Assembly (NCBI GenBank): GCA_008694505.1
Contig: VZDJ01000033.1
Span: 3,373,745 to 3,437,744, forward strand
DNA length: 64,000 bases
Direction: 5' to 3'
From: Cyanoderma ruficeps
Taxonomy: Eukaryota > Chordata > Aves > Passeriformes > Timaliidae
Part shown: positions 46,777 through 57,200 of the stretch, piece by piece
How the letters are laid out: each line of letters starts with the position of its first letter
How positions within the stretch are numbered: the stretch's first letter is position 1
The notes under the pieces: generated by a model
Told to the model about the DNA's origin: nothing
The model's input: only the letters and a program-made list of their open reading frames with translations
The model's database searches: none
Translations under genes and position numbers: made by a program

Positions 46777-48774
46777 AATAATGCAAGAAAGTGGAAGTGT
46801 GTGAATTATTTTACCAAGAAAAATTAACTGCTGTCTTTTTGCAGCCTTACCATTGGACCCAATGGAAGTCACACAAGAGGGTTAGTCCTAGACTATCACG
46901 GCTTGCACTGTTATTTAATTCATCATTCTCCTTTTTGCTCAGCATTTCTCGCCTGCTTTAAAATACAGAGAAGGTGGAAGATTACTATGGACTTTCTCAT
47001 GGATCTATTTCAGGTTTTTTTACAATTATTCTCAGTTTTAGAAGCAGTATCTGAATTAGCTGTCTCTTTAAAATCATTGCTGATTTTAAAGTAGGGGTGG
47101 GATGCTTTCTGGAGAGGGGAGAAAGGAAGACACTGGCATCTGCTGCCTGTTAAGTCCATTAATTGAAAAGAAAATACTGCTGGTGCCAGAATGTACAGCC
47201 CTGCTTCTAATTAAGCCTAGGGAAGCAATGGGCTGGTTTTAATTGAGAACAGCATCTCCCCTAATGGTGCCAGCAGCGAAAAAACGCAAATGGATTCAAA
47301 GCATGAAGCACATGCAAGGCAGTGGTGACTCTTTATTTGTAGGGTCAGTCCCTGTGCCACACTTGGAAACCTGCAGCACAGCACAAGACCTGGAGGAATA
47401 ATTGGGTCTCAGTTAGGAGCAGAGTCATGTAGACTTTCCTGAGTCTGAGAGAGGATGTTTACAGTACAAATTAGCAGTAGTCATTAGTAGTGTCCTTTTA
47501 GAAACAGCCAAGGAAGCAAGAATTTCCTGGTGGCTTCGGTGGCAGGGGGAAGAGCTGCCATGCCTTGCTTTGCTCGTGGCAGTGTGGGTCCAATTAGTGT
47601 GGTCTTCATACTCAAAATGTTTTGTGCCTGGGTCACCCACAGGCCCAGGCTTCCACTGCCTGCACCCCATTTCAATCCCTGGCCCCTTAGTCATTCCTAT
47701 TTAGCATCACAGTGCAGCAAAACATAATAAAAATCTTCATTCTGAAATGGTCAGCCATTAGGAGTTCTGTGCTGAAGAGCATCCTAAGTGACTTTTAACC
47801 TGCTTTCTGAAGGGAATGAGGTGTATATGATTGTATCATCTAATTTCATGCTTGTCACTCTTGTTGTAAAAGCTTTTGAACTCGCTAGGCAATTTCAGCT
47901 GGGAAGTTCAGTGAAAATAGGTGGCCAGGCAAGGCAGAGACACACACAAATTAATTCCCTGCTTGAGGGGAGGTTTAGGGGTAAGCTCAGCTGCATTATT
48001 CGACATTAATGAACCCACACGGGACACATGCCTCTGCTTCTAGAGGAGCTCTGAGTAGAGCTCCCACTTCTGTTAGACATGGGATAATCAAACCCCAGGC
48101 CCTGGGAAATCAGCCTTTGTAAGTGCCACTGCTCACTTGCTTTCTTTGATAGATAAATTTGGCCTGATCCACTCTGGAAAATATCTCTTCCTTTCTCTGG
48201 AGCAGGAGGCTCATCCTTTCCCCAGCCAGCTCTTCCTCCATCCCTGTGGAAAAACTGCAACAGGCTTATCCACCATTTCAGAGCAGCTTTTTGATCCATG
48301 TTCACTGCCTTCAAGCCCAGATGCCTGTGTCCCTTGCAGTGAATGTATCAGGTGTATGTCATGGCCCATTTTTTCAGAACCTGGCTCTTTATCTCCAGCA
48401 AACCCAAGGCTCGTGGCTCCAGGAGCAGCTGCTTCTGTCCATTTTGTCAGCTGAAAAGTTCCTCCATCACATCAAACTGCAGACATTTAACAGAAGCAAG
48501 GCTGGGGGCACAGAAATATCTCAGGTCCATCTGTTGCCTCGTGGGTGCTGGGCTAGTCAACAGATTGAGTAACACACTGAAATCTGAGGTGCTTCTGGAG
48601 TTACAGATCCAGTGAGAATGTTTACCTTGAGTGATGGGGGGCACTCTGTGAAGGGAAAACCACTGGCCTCCCAGTCCTGCCTGGCATAAATGACGGCTCT
48701 GGGTGCCAGCTGCTTACATCTGAGTGTCTGAAAGCTGCAGCTTAGGAAACAATTCCCACCCAGCACCAAAGTAC
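46777..48774. other. Noncoding block, nothing recognised
   Basis: Unique-looking sequence with an AT-rich, ATTA-bearing patch at about 47150-47250 that could be regulatory. Frames at 48.0-48.6 kb on both strands lack any domain signature. Confidence 0.45.
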
Positions 48775-49421
48775 AGTCCTGGTTTGGAAAGACAGGTGTC
48801 TGCTAAGGAAGGCAGGAGCCTCCCTTGAAGATGTAAACCCCCTCCTTCTGAATTGTTATAATTTTGACATTAAGGGGCTCTCAGGCAAGGATATGGGAAT
48901 AGGAATAACAGTTCTTTACTAGGAAAATTAAAATAAAAATGTTGTACAAAAAAGCAACCAAACCAAAAGAAAACACTAATAGAGTCAGAACACAACCTGA
49001 CCCCCTGTTGGTCAGGGTGTTGGTGTCAGTCCAATCCAGTCCTCCTGCAGTGACAGATGTGGTTCTGTTGGAGCAGAGATGATCCTGTGGAAGGGTGGAG
49101 TTTTCCTCTGAAGGTCCAGTGGTGCTGAGATGGGTCTGGCCTTCCTCTGGGAATCCAGTGCAAACAGGCTGTGCTGGTGTTCTGAATCCCAGGTTTTATC
49201 CAGGTAGGAATGCTGGGCTCCTCCCCCTGGGTGGAGCATCTCCCAGTGGGATGATGGAATTGTATCAGCCCTGCAGTGAGCCTGGATGGCCCATGAACAG
49301 CAGATCTCCCCTGGAGGGAGGGTGGGTGGTGGAAGAGATAAAGAACACTGCCCCAGCTGGATTTAACAGATGGTAACAGAATGCACACTGCTGGTTACAT
49401 CCTGCATTGCAGCCTAAGACA
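48775..49421 (-). mobile_element. Nearly complete solo LTR, ERVK-type, minus strand
   Basis: On the minus strand the element runs from TGTCTTAGGCTGCAATGCAG (49421 leftwards) to CCAAACCAGGACT at 48775. It contains a GGATAAAACC TATA motif (plus 49193-49202), an AGTAAA poly(A)-type signal (48915-48920), and the 3' landmarks GCCTGAGAGCCCCTTAATG and TTAGCAGACACCTGTCTTTC. These match, as I recall, a passerine ERVK LTR family closely and over its full length of about 650 bp. The last base pair of the canonical CA end is altered. No target-site duplication is clear and no internal genes flank it, so it is a solo LTR. Confidence 0.85.
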
Positions 49422-50184
49422 GCACCTTTCAGCAGAAGGGGTTTAGATAGGATTAGCATCGCTGTAGTTTCAAAAGTACAGTCTGGAAGGGGGCTGAATC
49501 ATATCTACTTGATCTGGAAGGCAGGAAGAAGTCAAAAGAGACTTTACTATCAGTCTGGGACTTCTGTCTGTCTGTTAAGCGTAAAGTCTCATTTTGCTTT
49601 GCCGTTAGTCCAGATCATGTAGTATCCTGGCTCATTTGATCCAGGCTATAATGACCTGGTTATGTTTTTAAGCTGCTGCTGTGAGCCTAATTGTGGATTT
49701 AAACATGGCTTATGTTCTTATGGCAGTGGTCACTAAGTCCTATATGCGTGTTGCAAGCCTTCTGTCTTCTGGATTTTTCTCTTGATTGAACTGCTCAATT
49801 GTATTGCTTCTTACATATTTTTCCTGTAGAATTCCAGCCTGTGATTTGTTTTGAGGTGTGTATTTTCACTTTGGTATCTGCCATAGAGTGAGCTTCTACA
49901 TTCAGGTTGTTCACGTGCAGATGGCAGCAAAATAGTCAGTGAACAGTAAATTGGCAAAGAAATATGATTAAGGGTGGGGGGAATCAATATTGCTTACAAA
50001 TGGGTTGCATGTTGCAAAGAGTTTTAGTCCAAAAAAATTAATTTAATTTTGTTAAAAGAAATTAAAGGGTTTTTTCTTTTTTTTTTTCCTATGTATATGG
50101 GGGAAAGGTCTAAGACGCAGAAAATGAAGTTGGTTTGGTGTAAGCAATGAAATTTCTGCATTAATTTGGTCACTGACCTCTCTG
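49422..50184. other. Noncoding block, nothing recognised
   Basis: Unique-looking sequence with a T-rich run at about 50070-50087. No gene is recognised. Confidence 0.45.
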
Positions 50185-50566
50185 ATGAGCTGGGGGTTTT
50201 CAGCCTGCAGAAGAGAACACTCCAGGAATACCCTAAAGCCTCTTCCAGTGCCTAAAGAAGCTCCAAAAGAGCTGGAAAAGGACTTTGGACAGGGGTCTGG
50301 AGTGACAGGACATGGAGGAATGGCTTTAAACTTACAGAGGGCAGGGTTAGGTTGGGTATTAGGAAGAAATTCTTCCCTGTGAGGGTGGGCAGGCCCTGAC
50401 ACAGGTTGCCCAGAGAAGCTGTAGCTGCCCCTGGAAGTGTCCAAGGCCAGGTTGGATGGGGCTTGGAGCAGCCTGGGATAGTGGAAGGTGTCCCTGCCCA
50501 TGGCAGGGGGTGGAATAGGATCATCTTTAAGGTCTCTTCCAATCCAACACATTTGATTATTCTTTG
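50185..50566 (+). mobile_element. CR1 LINE 3' end, plus strand
   Basis: The stretch carries GCCTGCAGAAGAGAACACTCC, GGAGTGACAGGACATGG, AATGGCTTTAAACTTACAGAGG, GGAAGAAATTCTTCCCTGTGAGG, CACAGGTTGCCCAGAGAAGC, GTCCAAGGCCAGGTTGGATGG and GTGTCCCTGCCCATGGCAGG in order. That is the complete CR1 3' untranslated region of birds. It ends near 50566 with a degraded ATTCTATGATTC-type terminal repeat (ATTTGATTATTC). It is moderately young by eye. Confidence 0.96.
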
Positions 50567-52311
50567 ACTTAAAATATTTTGTGTAGCTCAAAGTTTAAAT
50601 GTTCTTTGAGTTCAGCCTACACTCTGCAGATTACCACAGCCAAGACCTGGGATGCCTCAGGGTTTCTGTATTTCTCAAGGTCCAGGCTACAATGTTCTCT
50701 TACCCTTTGACTTCTCCAGCAATGTCTCTTGAGATTTTGTGGTTTATGTGGTTGTGCTGTTGCAATTTGTGCTTGGGCAATGACCTCTAAGCACAGTTTC
50801 AGTTTTTGAAGCAATGTCTTTGACCTCCCAGGCAGAACAGTAGATTGAACTTTATGAACTGACCTGTGCTCCTGCCTCAGTAATTCTTAACTCTTCAGGG
50901 ACTGCCACCTGGGAGGCTGGAACACAGTCTGGGGCCTGCTGACCTGTGGCACTCTGTAAAGACAGTCAGGAGGCAGACTGGCATTAAAAAAAGCCTGGTT
51001 TGTAAGTGCCAGGGGATACACCTCCCACAGCTGAGCCCTTGCAGAGCCTGAGCTGTGCACTGGCCCTTCCTCATGTTTTATTTTCCCTTCACAGCATGGA
51101 AGTTACCTGACATGTGACACTTGATGGGCTGCTTAGCCCTCAGCGGTTAGACACTGAGCCTGAGGTCAGGACATCTGGGGGGTTTCACAAGTTCTGCCTC
51201 TGGCCTGCTTTTGAGCCTTTGGGCAGCTCCTGTCGCTCAGTTTTCCATTCATCCTTTGTCTCAGACATTTGAATTTGTAAGCTCTCAAAGGCCCTGCCTC
51301 TCCCTCTGTGCGTGTGTCCTACCTGCCTGCATCGGGCACTGTTTGTGGCCCGGCTGCTGCTGTCACACACAGTGACAGCCTGGAACTGATGAATAGCTTT
51401 TGTTCCTCTGCAGTGAGGTTTGGCCCCATCCCGTGTGCCTGAGGGCCCCCGGCACTGTTCCCGGCAGCAGACCACGCTGGGACTTTCCTGTGCTCTGGGA
51501 TTCTGGGTAGAACAACAACCTGGTGGATTGAAGGGTCATTCTTGAGTTAAAATGCCCAATTTTTTTATTGTTTTTTCACTGATGTGGAGAACAGGAATAT
51601 TCATAGTCAAGTGGTTTGTAATTTCTAATTAAATTGTCTTGACATTAAAAAATAAAACGAGGGGGAAATCACAACTTTCCATAAGAATCCAAGCAATTGG
51701 TTAAATAGTTAAACAATTCAAAATTTAATTCATGCCTCCATTAATACTGACTCTTCATTTTCCATATTGTTCCCTAAACACACACAATCAGGCAGTATTC
51801 ACAGGGAAAAAACAAGTGTGGCCAGCAGTGGGTAGAGAAACTTTTCCTTAGCAATGTTTCTTTAGGAGTGAAGGAGATTTGGAAGGTGGTGAACAAGTGG
51901 GCAGCACTGAGGTGTCTGTATGAGTTCTTTCCAAGTTACCTGTCAGGCTTGTTTCTCCCTGGTGCTTTCTCCCTCCTGTTTCTGTCCTGCCAACCCCTCT
52001 TTGTCTTTTGGGGGCCCTCACCTTCGCTGTGGGGTACCTGGCAGATAGCACAGTGCTTTGGGCAGCTTTTGGCTTCTGCTGAAATAGTTTCAGAAGGTAC
52101 TGTTTGAAAACATGGCCTGAATTCTTTTGGGTTGTGATTGGTGGTCTGGAAAACAAGCATGGGCAGCAGCTCTCCCAGGTGTTGTGGATTGGACAACATC
52201 ATCCCTTTTAATTGCTCCCTACATATTCCTGGCTGACTCAAAGAGAGCTTGCTCTTGCTGTTGCTGAATTGAAAATCTGCTGCCCTGAATTGCTGAGTGT
52301 CTTACAGGGAG
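50567..52311. other. Noncoding block, nothing recognised
   Basis: A GC-richer patch lies at 51200-51480 with frames on one strand only by chance. No repeat family or gene is recognised. Confidence 0.45.
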
Positions 52312-53080
52312 AGTGAGGCAGCACCTTCCTCATCTCTTCTCCTCTTCCTCCTCTTGTCCAGGGCTGAAGCACACCTCTGCTCGTGTTTCCTCTGCTGTTA
52401 TAAATACCCAAATATTAAGATGAATGCTATATGTGTAATGTTGGAGTAACTTTGCTGTATCAATATAGCTTTTATTTCTGCTATTAACAAAACTTAGAAA
52501 TGGTAGTGGGATAGCTGATATACAGTTATGCTTGTAATTGAACTGTCTGCTTGGTTGAAATGACATCCTGTGAACACATGATGAGGACCCTGCTGCTGGC
52601 ATGTTAACTATCAGCACCTGCTGTCTGTGGAAAGTATGGACCAAGGCCCAAACCAGAGGTGATGATAAAGGAGGACCAAAACCACAGCCAAGAAACACCA
52701 AGCACACTCTTAAAAAGCAGGCCCAAGGAGGGGCCATGCAAAATAGTTCCTAGAATATGTAAACTAATTTGTGTGAAAGTATGAATATGCATGTTGATCT
52801 ATGAATATGCAACATGGTGATGTAATGGAAAAGGTATTTAAGGAATATCTCCAAAGATGATATGTGTGCTCTTGGCTGAATGCTACGAACTGGGCCATTT
52901 AATAACCCTTTGCTTTGTCTCTGTCTCCTATTGTCTTTTTATTAAACCTTTTAAATTTTAGCAGGAAAGTGAACCTCGTTTTTCACACCTCCCCAGTGAG
53001 CACTTTCCTCATGTGTTCTCCTCTTCCCTTCTTCCTCTTGCCCAGGGTGAAGCACACCTCTGCTCCTCTTTCCCCTCCCC
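52312..53080. repeat. Tandem duplication of about 90 bp split by an LTR
   Basis: Copy A begins at about 52312 and copy B at about 52995. Both start with AGTGAG and continue through TTCCTCAT, a long pyrimidine tract, TGTCCAGGG or TGCCCAGGG, and TGAAGCACACCTCTGCTC. Copy A is interrupted at 52395 by an LTR. Its tail CCTCCCCAG resumes at 52988, directly after the LTR, while copy B ends with the same CCTCCCCAG at about 53080. The simplest history is duplication first, LTR insertion second. Each copy also has a strong splice-acceptor-like pyrimidine tract ending CAG (52361 and 53045). Confidence 0.75.
52396..52987 (+). mobile_element. Solo LTR of an endogenous retrovirus, plus strand
   Basis: The element begins TGTTATAAATACCC and ends CCTCGTTTTTCACA, giving the TG...CA ends of an LTR about 592 bp long. 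A TATTTAA promoter-like motif is at 52835-52841 and an ATTAAA poly(A) signal at 52941-52946. From memory it resembles an avian ERVL-type LTR. It carries a short internal repeat of TATGAATATGCA. A clean target-site duplication is not visible, but the interrupted flanking duplication fixes the boundaries well. Confidence 0.75.
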
Positions 53081-53169
53081 AGCTCACACACCTGAGCCGT
53101 GTTGGAGCCTCCCTGGCTGGAATGGCTCTTAGCCCATTAACAGAATGCCAAATCTCCCAGGCCTCCACT
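53081..53169. other. Noncoding spacer, nothing recognised
   Basis: A short spacer between the tandem duplication and the next candidate regulatory block. No feature is recognised. Confidence 0.4.
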
Positions 53170-53420
53170 GGGCTTTTTAATAGAGCCCTCTGAAAGCAAA
53201 TGCTTTATTTTGGGAGCTCTGCTAGACAATGGGCTCTCTGGATTCTCCTCCGGGGGACAAGCTTGTCAATCAAATTGTCACAGACAATAATTACCCCCTG
53301 CTTTATTTGCTCTGTCTGTCTTCAGAGCAGTCAATTAGAGCTATTGATACAGACAAGCCATTCTCACCAAGTCAGTTTTCAGCCTAATTAAAAGGAACCT
53401 GTCAGTGCCTTTCCCTGTAA
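53170..53420. promoter_or_regulatory. Candidate conserved noncoding element
   Basis: A repeat-free stretch with a perfect 12-bp palindrome GACAAGCTTGTC (53256-53267), directly followed by a TCAATCAAATTGTCA segment. That segment includes TGTCA and TGATTGAC-type motifs on one strand or the other, as recognised by MEIS- and PBX-type homeodomain factors. ATTA cores follow at 53288-53293 and 53331-53336. The texture is that of a developmental enhancer. Conservation is not tested. Confidence 0.38.
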
Positions 53421-54127
53421 CCCTCGGGCTTCTAATGGTTTCTCTTTGTGTGCAGTGCAGGAACTGAAACTCAGCCTCACTCCTGCAGACAGAGGCTTAG
53501 TTAAGGTGCAGCCTTTCATCTCAGCCTTCTCCTCGGTTATGGTGAGAGGGTGGGATGGAGGGAGGGAAAGGAGGATTTTCTGGAAAAGACAGTCCTGTCT
53601 GCCTGGTTTTGTTCAGCGTTTTTAAAGTTCATCGTGTGCAAAGAGAAGAAATCCACTGAACTTGAGAATCCTTGAAAGCACTCTGATGGTAAATAAGTGT
53701 TAATTCTCTCTGAGCACGGAGACCTTTAAACAGAGAAGTAAGGGCCCTCTTCAAGGAAGAAAAACAGTGCTTTTTCTTGCCAAAGTGTTTTGTTCTGCCC
53801 CTTTTTTTTTTCCTTAAAATTACTAGAACACACAAAAAGACACGCCAAAAATCTCATCATCTTCAGGATACTGCTGATCTGAAGTGTATTCAGGAAAGTA
53901 AATACTTGGACCAGGCTTTCATTGTGCTGTAAGAAAGAAACTGCCACACTCCACAATTTAAGCTCATTTCAACAAATTGTGTCCTCAGCCATAGAACAAA
54001 CTCTCTGTCCCAACCCAGAAGGGGAGTTCTGCCATGAATTTACAGCTTCTGAGATTCAGTGTATGTGATTTGGTTTGTGGAGAGACAGTGGGCAAGATCT
54101 TCAAGCCTGTGCTCTTACAGCACCAAG
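53421..54127. other. Noncoding block, nothing recognised
   Basis: Unique-looking sequence. No gene or repeat family is recognised. Confidence 0.4.
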
Positions 54128-54262
54128 CTGTCTGTGTTATATAAACCTCATTTTCTGAATTAACAATGTATCTTTTCTCTTTCTTTTTTTCTCTTCCATA
54201 TTTTCACTGCTGTTGGATCTTCTTCTTCTCTTCATTTTTGAACTGAAAAATACAGGTAAGTG
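54128..54262 (+). other. Candidate recursive splice site (ratchet point), stronger
   Basis: A near-ideal acceptor, TACAG with AG at 54254-54255, abuts a consensus donor GTAAGTG at 54256-54262. Upstream, 54128-54253 contains no AG for 126 bases. That zone includes a pyrimidine tract of about 75 bases and branch-point-like TTAAC and CTGAA motifs. This is the arrangement of recursive splice sites in very long vertebrate and fly introns. Alternatively it could be the start or end of an unrecognised small exon; no coding sequence is evident on either side. Confidence 0.45.
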
Positions 54263-57200
54263 TAAAATCTTTTTTTATAAAAAAGATTAATATTTCTTTC
54301 TTCTTTGTCTTTTTCCCCCCTTGTATGCTCTATTACAAGTGACTTTTGAATAGTGTGTTGCACAGAGGGGAAAGAGTCGTAGTATGACTCCCAATGGCTC
54401 TATAAATACATGTCCCAAAAAATGACCCATTTCACAAAAAAGAAGAGACTATCCAAGTTTCCCATTTAACCCAGAAACAGTCTGAAGTGAGGCAACACAA
54501 GTCTGCTGCCAATGAAATTGCTAACCTCTCACTTTGTGCCAGTGTTGCAATGAAAAGCATTGGAATTCAGAACTCTGTATGAGGAAACTTTTTGCTTTCC
54601 TTCAGTCAAAGTGTAACTCAGAATGGGAGTGGGATTTTCAATGTAAGAAAACCTACCAATACACTTAATGAGCTGTGAGCTCAAAAACGCTCTGCCCACT
54701 CCCACAAAGTGTTTGCTGGCAGTTTGCTGTAATATGTAAAGTCTGTTGACACACAAAACCTGTCCCAGATCCTTTCCCCCAGCCCTCCTCTAATTATCAA
54801 CAAGAATGAGAAATATTTAGTTGCTGGAGTCTTGGAAAACTTCCTCCCATCTTTGATGATGTGTGGAGAGTCAAAAGGTTTGTAAGATCTGAAAAAGGAG
54901 TTTTTAGAGAGGTGCCTGAAGCCTGAGTTGAGTAGCACAGGACAGCCCAAACTTCTCCCACCCTCTCTGTGTGCCCTGAGCTTCCTCCTGGAGCTTTGGA
55001 ACTTGCTCTGGAGCTCCCTGCTGATGACTGCATGATTTGGAGGGTGTTGCAGGTCTCCCCTGCCAGTGCTACAGTTTATTTTCATGGCAATCTCTAGGCA
55101 ACTGCTCAAAATTCAGTCCTGTTTTCAACCTTGTGTTTTCTGCCTCTTTCCTTCCCTAAATACCTGTGACTCTGCAGATGCTGCTGAGGCAGAGTAGCTG
55201 TCTTCATGCTGCCACTCATTCACCAGTCATATTTTTTCAAAATTGGATTAAATCTTGTTTTCAATGTGTTTGGTTAATGCAGTGCTGCTAAATGATACTG
55301 CAACAGACAAAACACCTGAAATTTCCGGGTTTTTTTTGAGAAGCTGTTTCGCTGCATAAGTGAACTCCAAAGCAAAGGGTAATTGCAATTGTAAAAGCAC
55401 CCATGTAAACTGTGTGCTTTAAAAGCTTTGTGTTGCAGCTTTAAAATTTGAAAAGTAACAAAATGCCATCAATATTGCATGTGCCACAATTTGGAGCTGT
55501 AGGTCTGAGCTGTGTCTGTGTCAGCAGAGTTTGAAGCCGTCCAGCTCTGGGAGCTTGTGTGCACACATGCATATGTAATCTTGGTACACTTCCACAAGAA
55601 TATACTGACCCTAAAATGTGTTCATATGGGATGTTACCCTTTCTGAAAGAAAAAAAGAATAAGAGCAGCTGTACTGGAGGAGGAGGAGGAAAATCCATCT
55701 AGTCTGATAGCTCCAGGAAGGCTGAAACAGGGCAAGCAAATGTGATACTTCCCCTTCATAGTTCTCCAGCTTCCAATTATTTTCAGTTTGGTGATTTCCT
55801 GAGCATGGCAGAAATAGGACATGGAGGGTGAAAATTAAACTTAGCAGACAAATGTGGGACAGAATAAGTTTCTGACCTAAGTATTTAACCACTGCTTACA
55901 GCAATGTATTACTTTCTTCCCCAGGTCCCACATTCCTTAAAGTTCCCAGCCCTGCACTCCCTGTGCTCACCCACCAATGCTGACTTTCTCCCAGAGGGCA
56001 AATGAATATTGTGCACTGGTGCCAAGGTTCCTTTGATGTAGCTCTCTTAAAATTATTTCAGTGTAAGTGATAGTTATCCAGTGAAACTGTAGTTGGTGCT
56101 GGAAAATTCAAAGCAGAAGGTTCCACATCTGGGGGAGAGGGAGATTTTTCTCCTTCCCCTCCCAAAGGCACTGCTCAGGGCTGTGGGAGAGATCCTTCCT
56201 TTCCTTCTCCGTGGTTTTCACATGCTCTTTTCCAGGCTTGCCAGCAATGAATGCTCTTCCTGGGTTTGTTTAGTTACATAGAACAGTTGGAATCTGTGTC
56301 TATGCCAAAGTCTTTGTGACTGTGAGTGGCTTATGCAGCATTAGAATTAAATCTCTTAGGAGCATCTACCTGCTGTCCTTTGCAGTACATAAGGGATATT
56401 ATGAGCCCTTGAGTTTAACCTCCCAGTGCCTGGGATGTTCTTGAGCACAAATAGCTGGCCTTTACTTTCCTTGCAGAAAAACAATCGTTGGTCATAATTT
56501 TGAAATTATTTATTTCAGAAATAATGTGTGTCCTTTACTGAGAATGTTCAGTTTGGTTGCAAAAAGTGGTATTTTAAAATGTAGCTGGAGAAAGGTAACG
56601 TGCACACATTGGAGGAGTGGCTCTGGATGTGTTTCTGGTATTACAGAAAATCTGGGAAGTGAAACCACTGGATTTGCACTCAAAAGGAGGCTCCTCTCAC
56701 AGGCAGCTTTGCCTGCTGTGTACCAAGTCACAATGGCAATATGGTGGGGTTTTGTTGTGGATTTGGGGTTTTTTCCAAGTTCTTCTTGCAAACAAAATAC
56801 CAGGCTTTGAATACTGTAGTGGAGAGGTGTATCCCAGGGAAGACTGTGTTCAGTAAAGGCTTCTTCAGAGAAATGGTAAAGAGGAGACTTAGTTAAGTGC
56901 AGGAAATAGGAACTAGAAGAATTATTGACCCTACCATTATTCTTGTTACAAAATGTGTGTGTATTGATGGGCACAGGAATTTGGGAATGTAGCATATTTG
57001 AGAGGAACAACACTTTTATTTTTGGTTGATGTCAGAGTAAGAATTCATTACTGAGGGTTGAATGAGACATGAATTGTCAATTTGCCAGCTGTACATGTGG
57101 AGGCTTTCCAGACATTTTGTCTACCATTTTTGGCAAACTGTGCCCTTGGGGTGTTGTCAGCTGTGATGGGAAGGTTTAAATACATGTAAGTCCTGTTTAG

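Noticed and set aside
49012..49459. Minus-strand frames of 64-120 codons
   Set aside because: They lie wholly inside a solo LTR, which has no coding capacity.
56510..57013. Minus-strand frame of 167 codons
   Set aside because: Composition is rich in Ser, His, Leu and Phe without any motif, and opposed plus frames cover the same bases.
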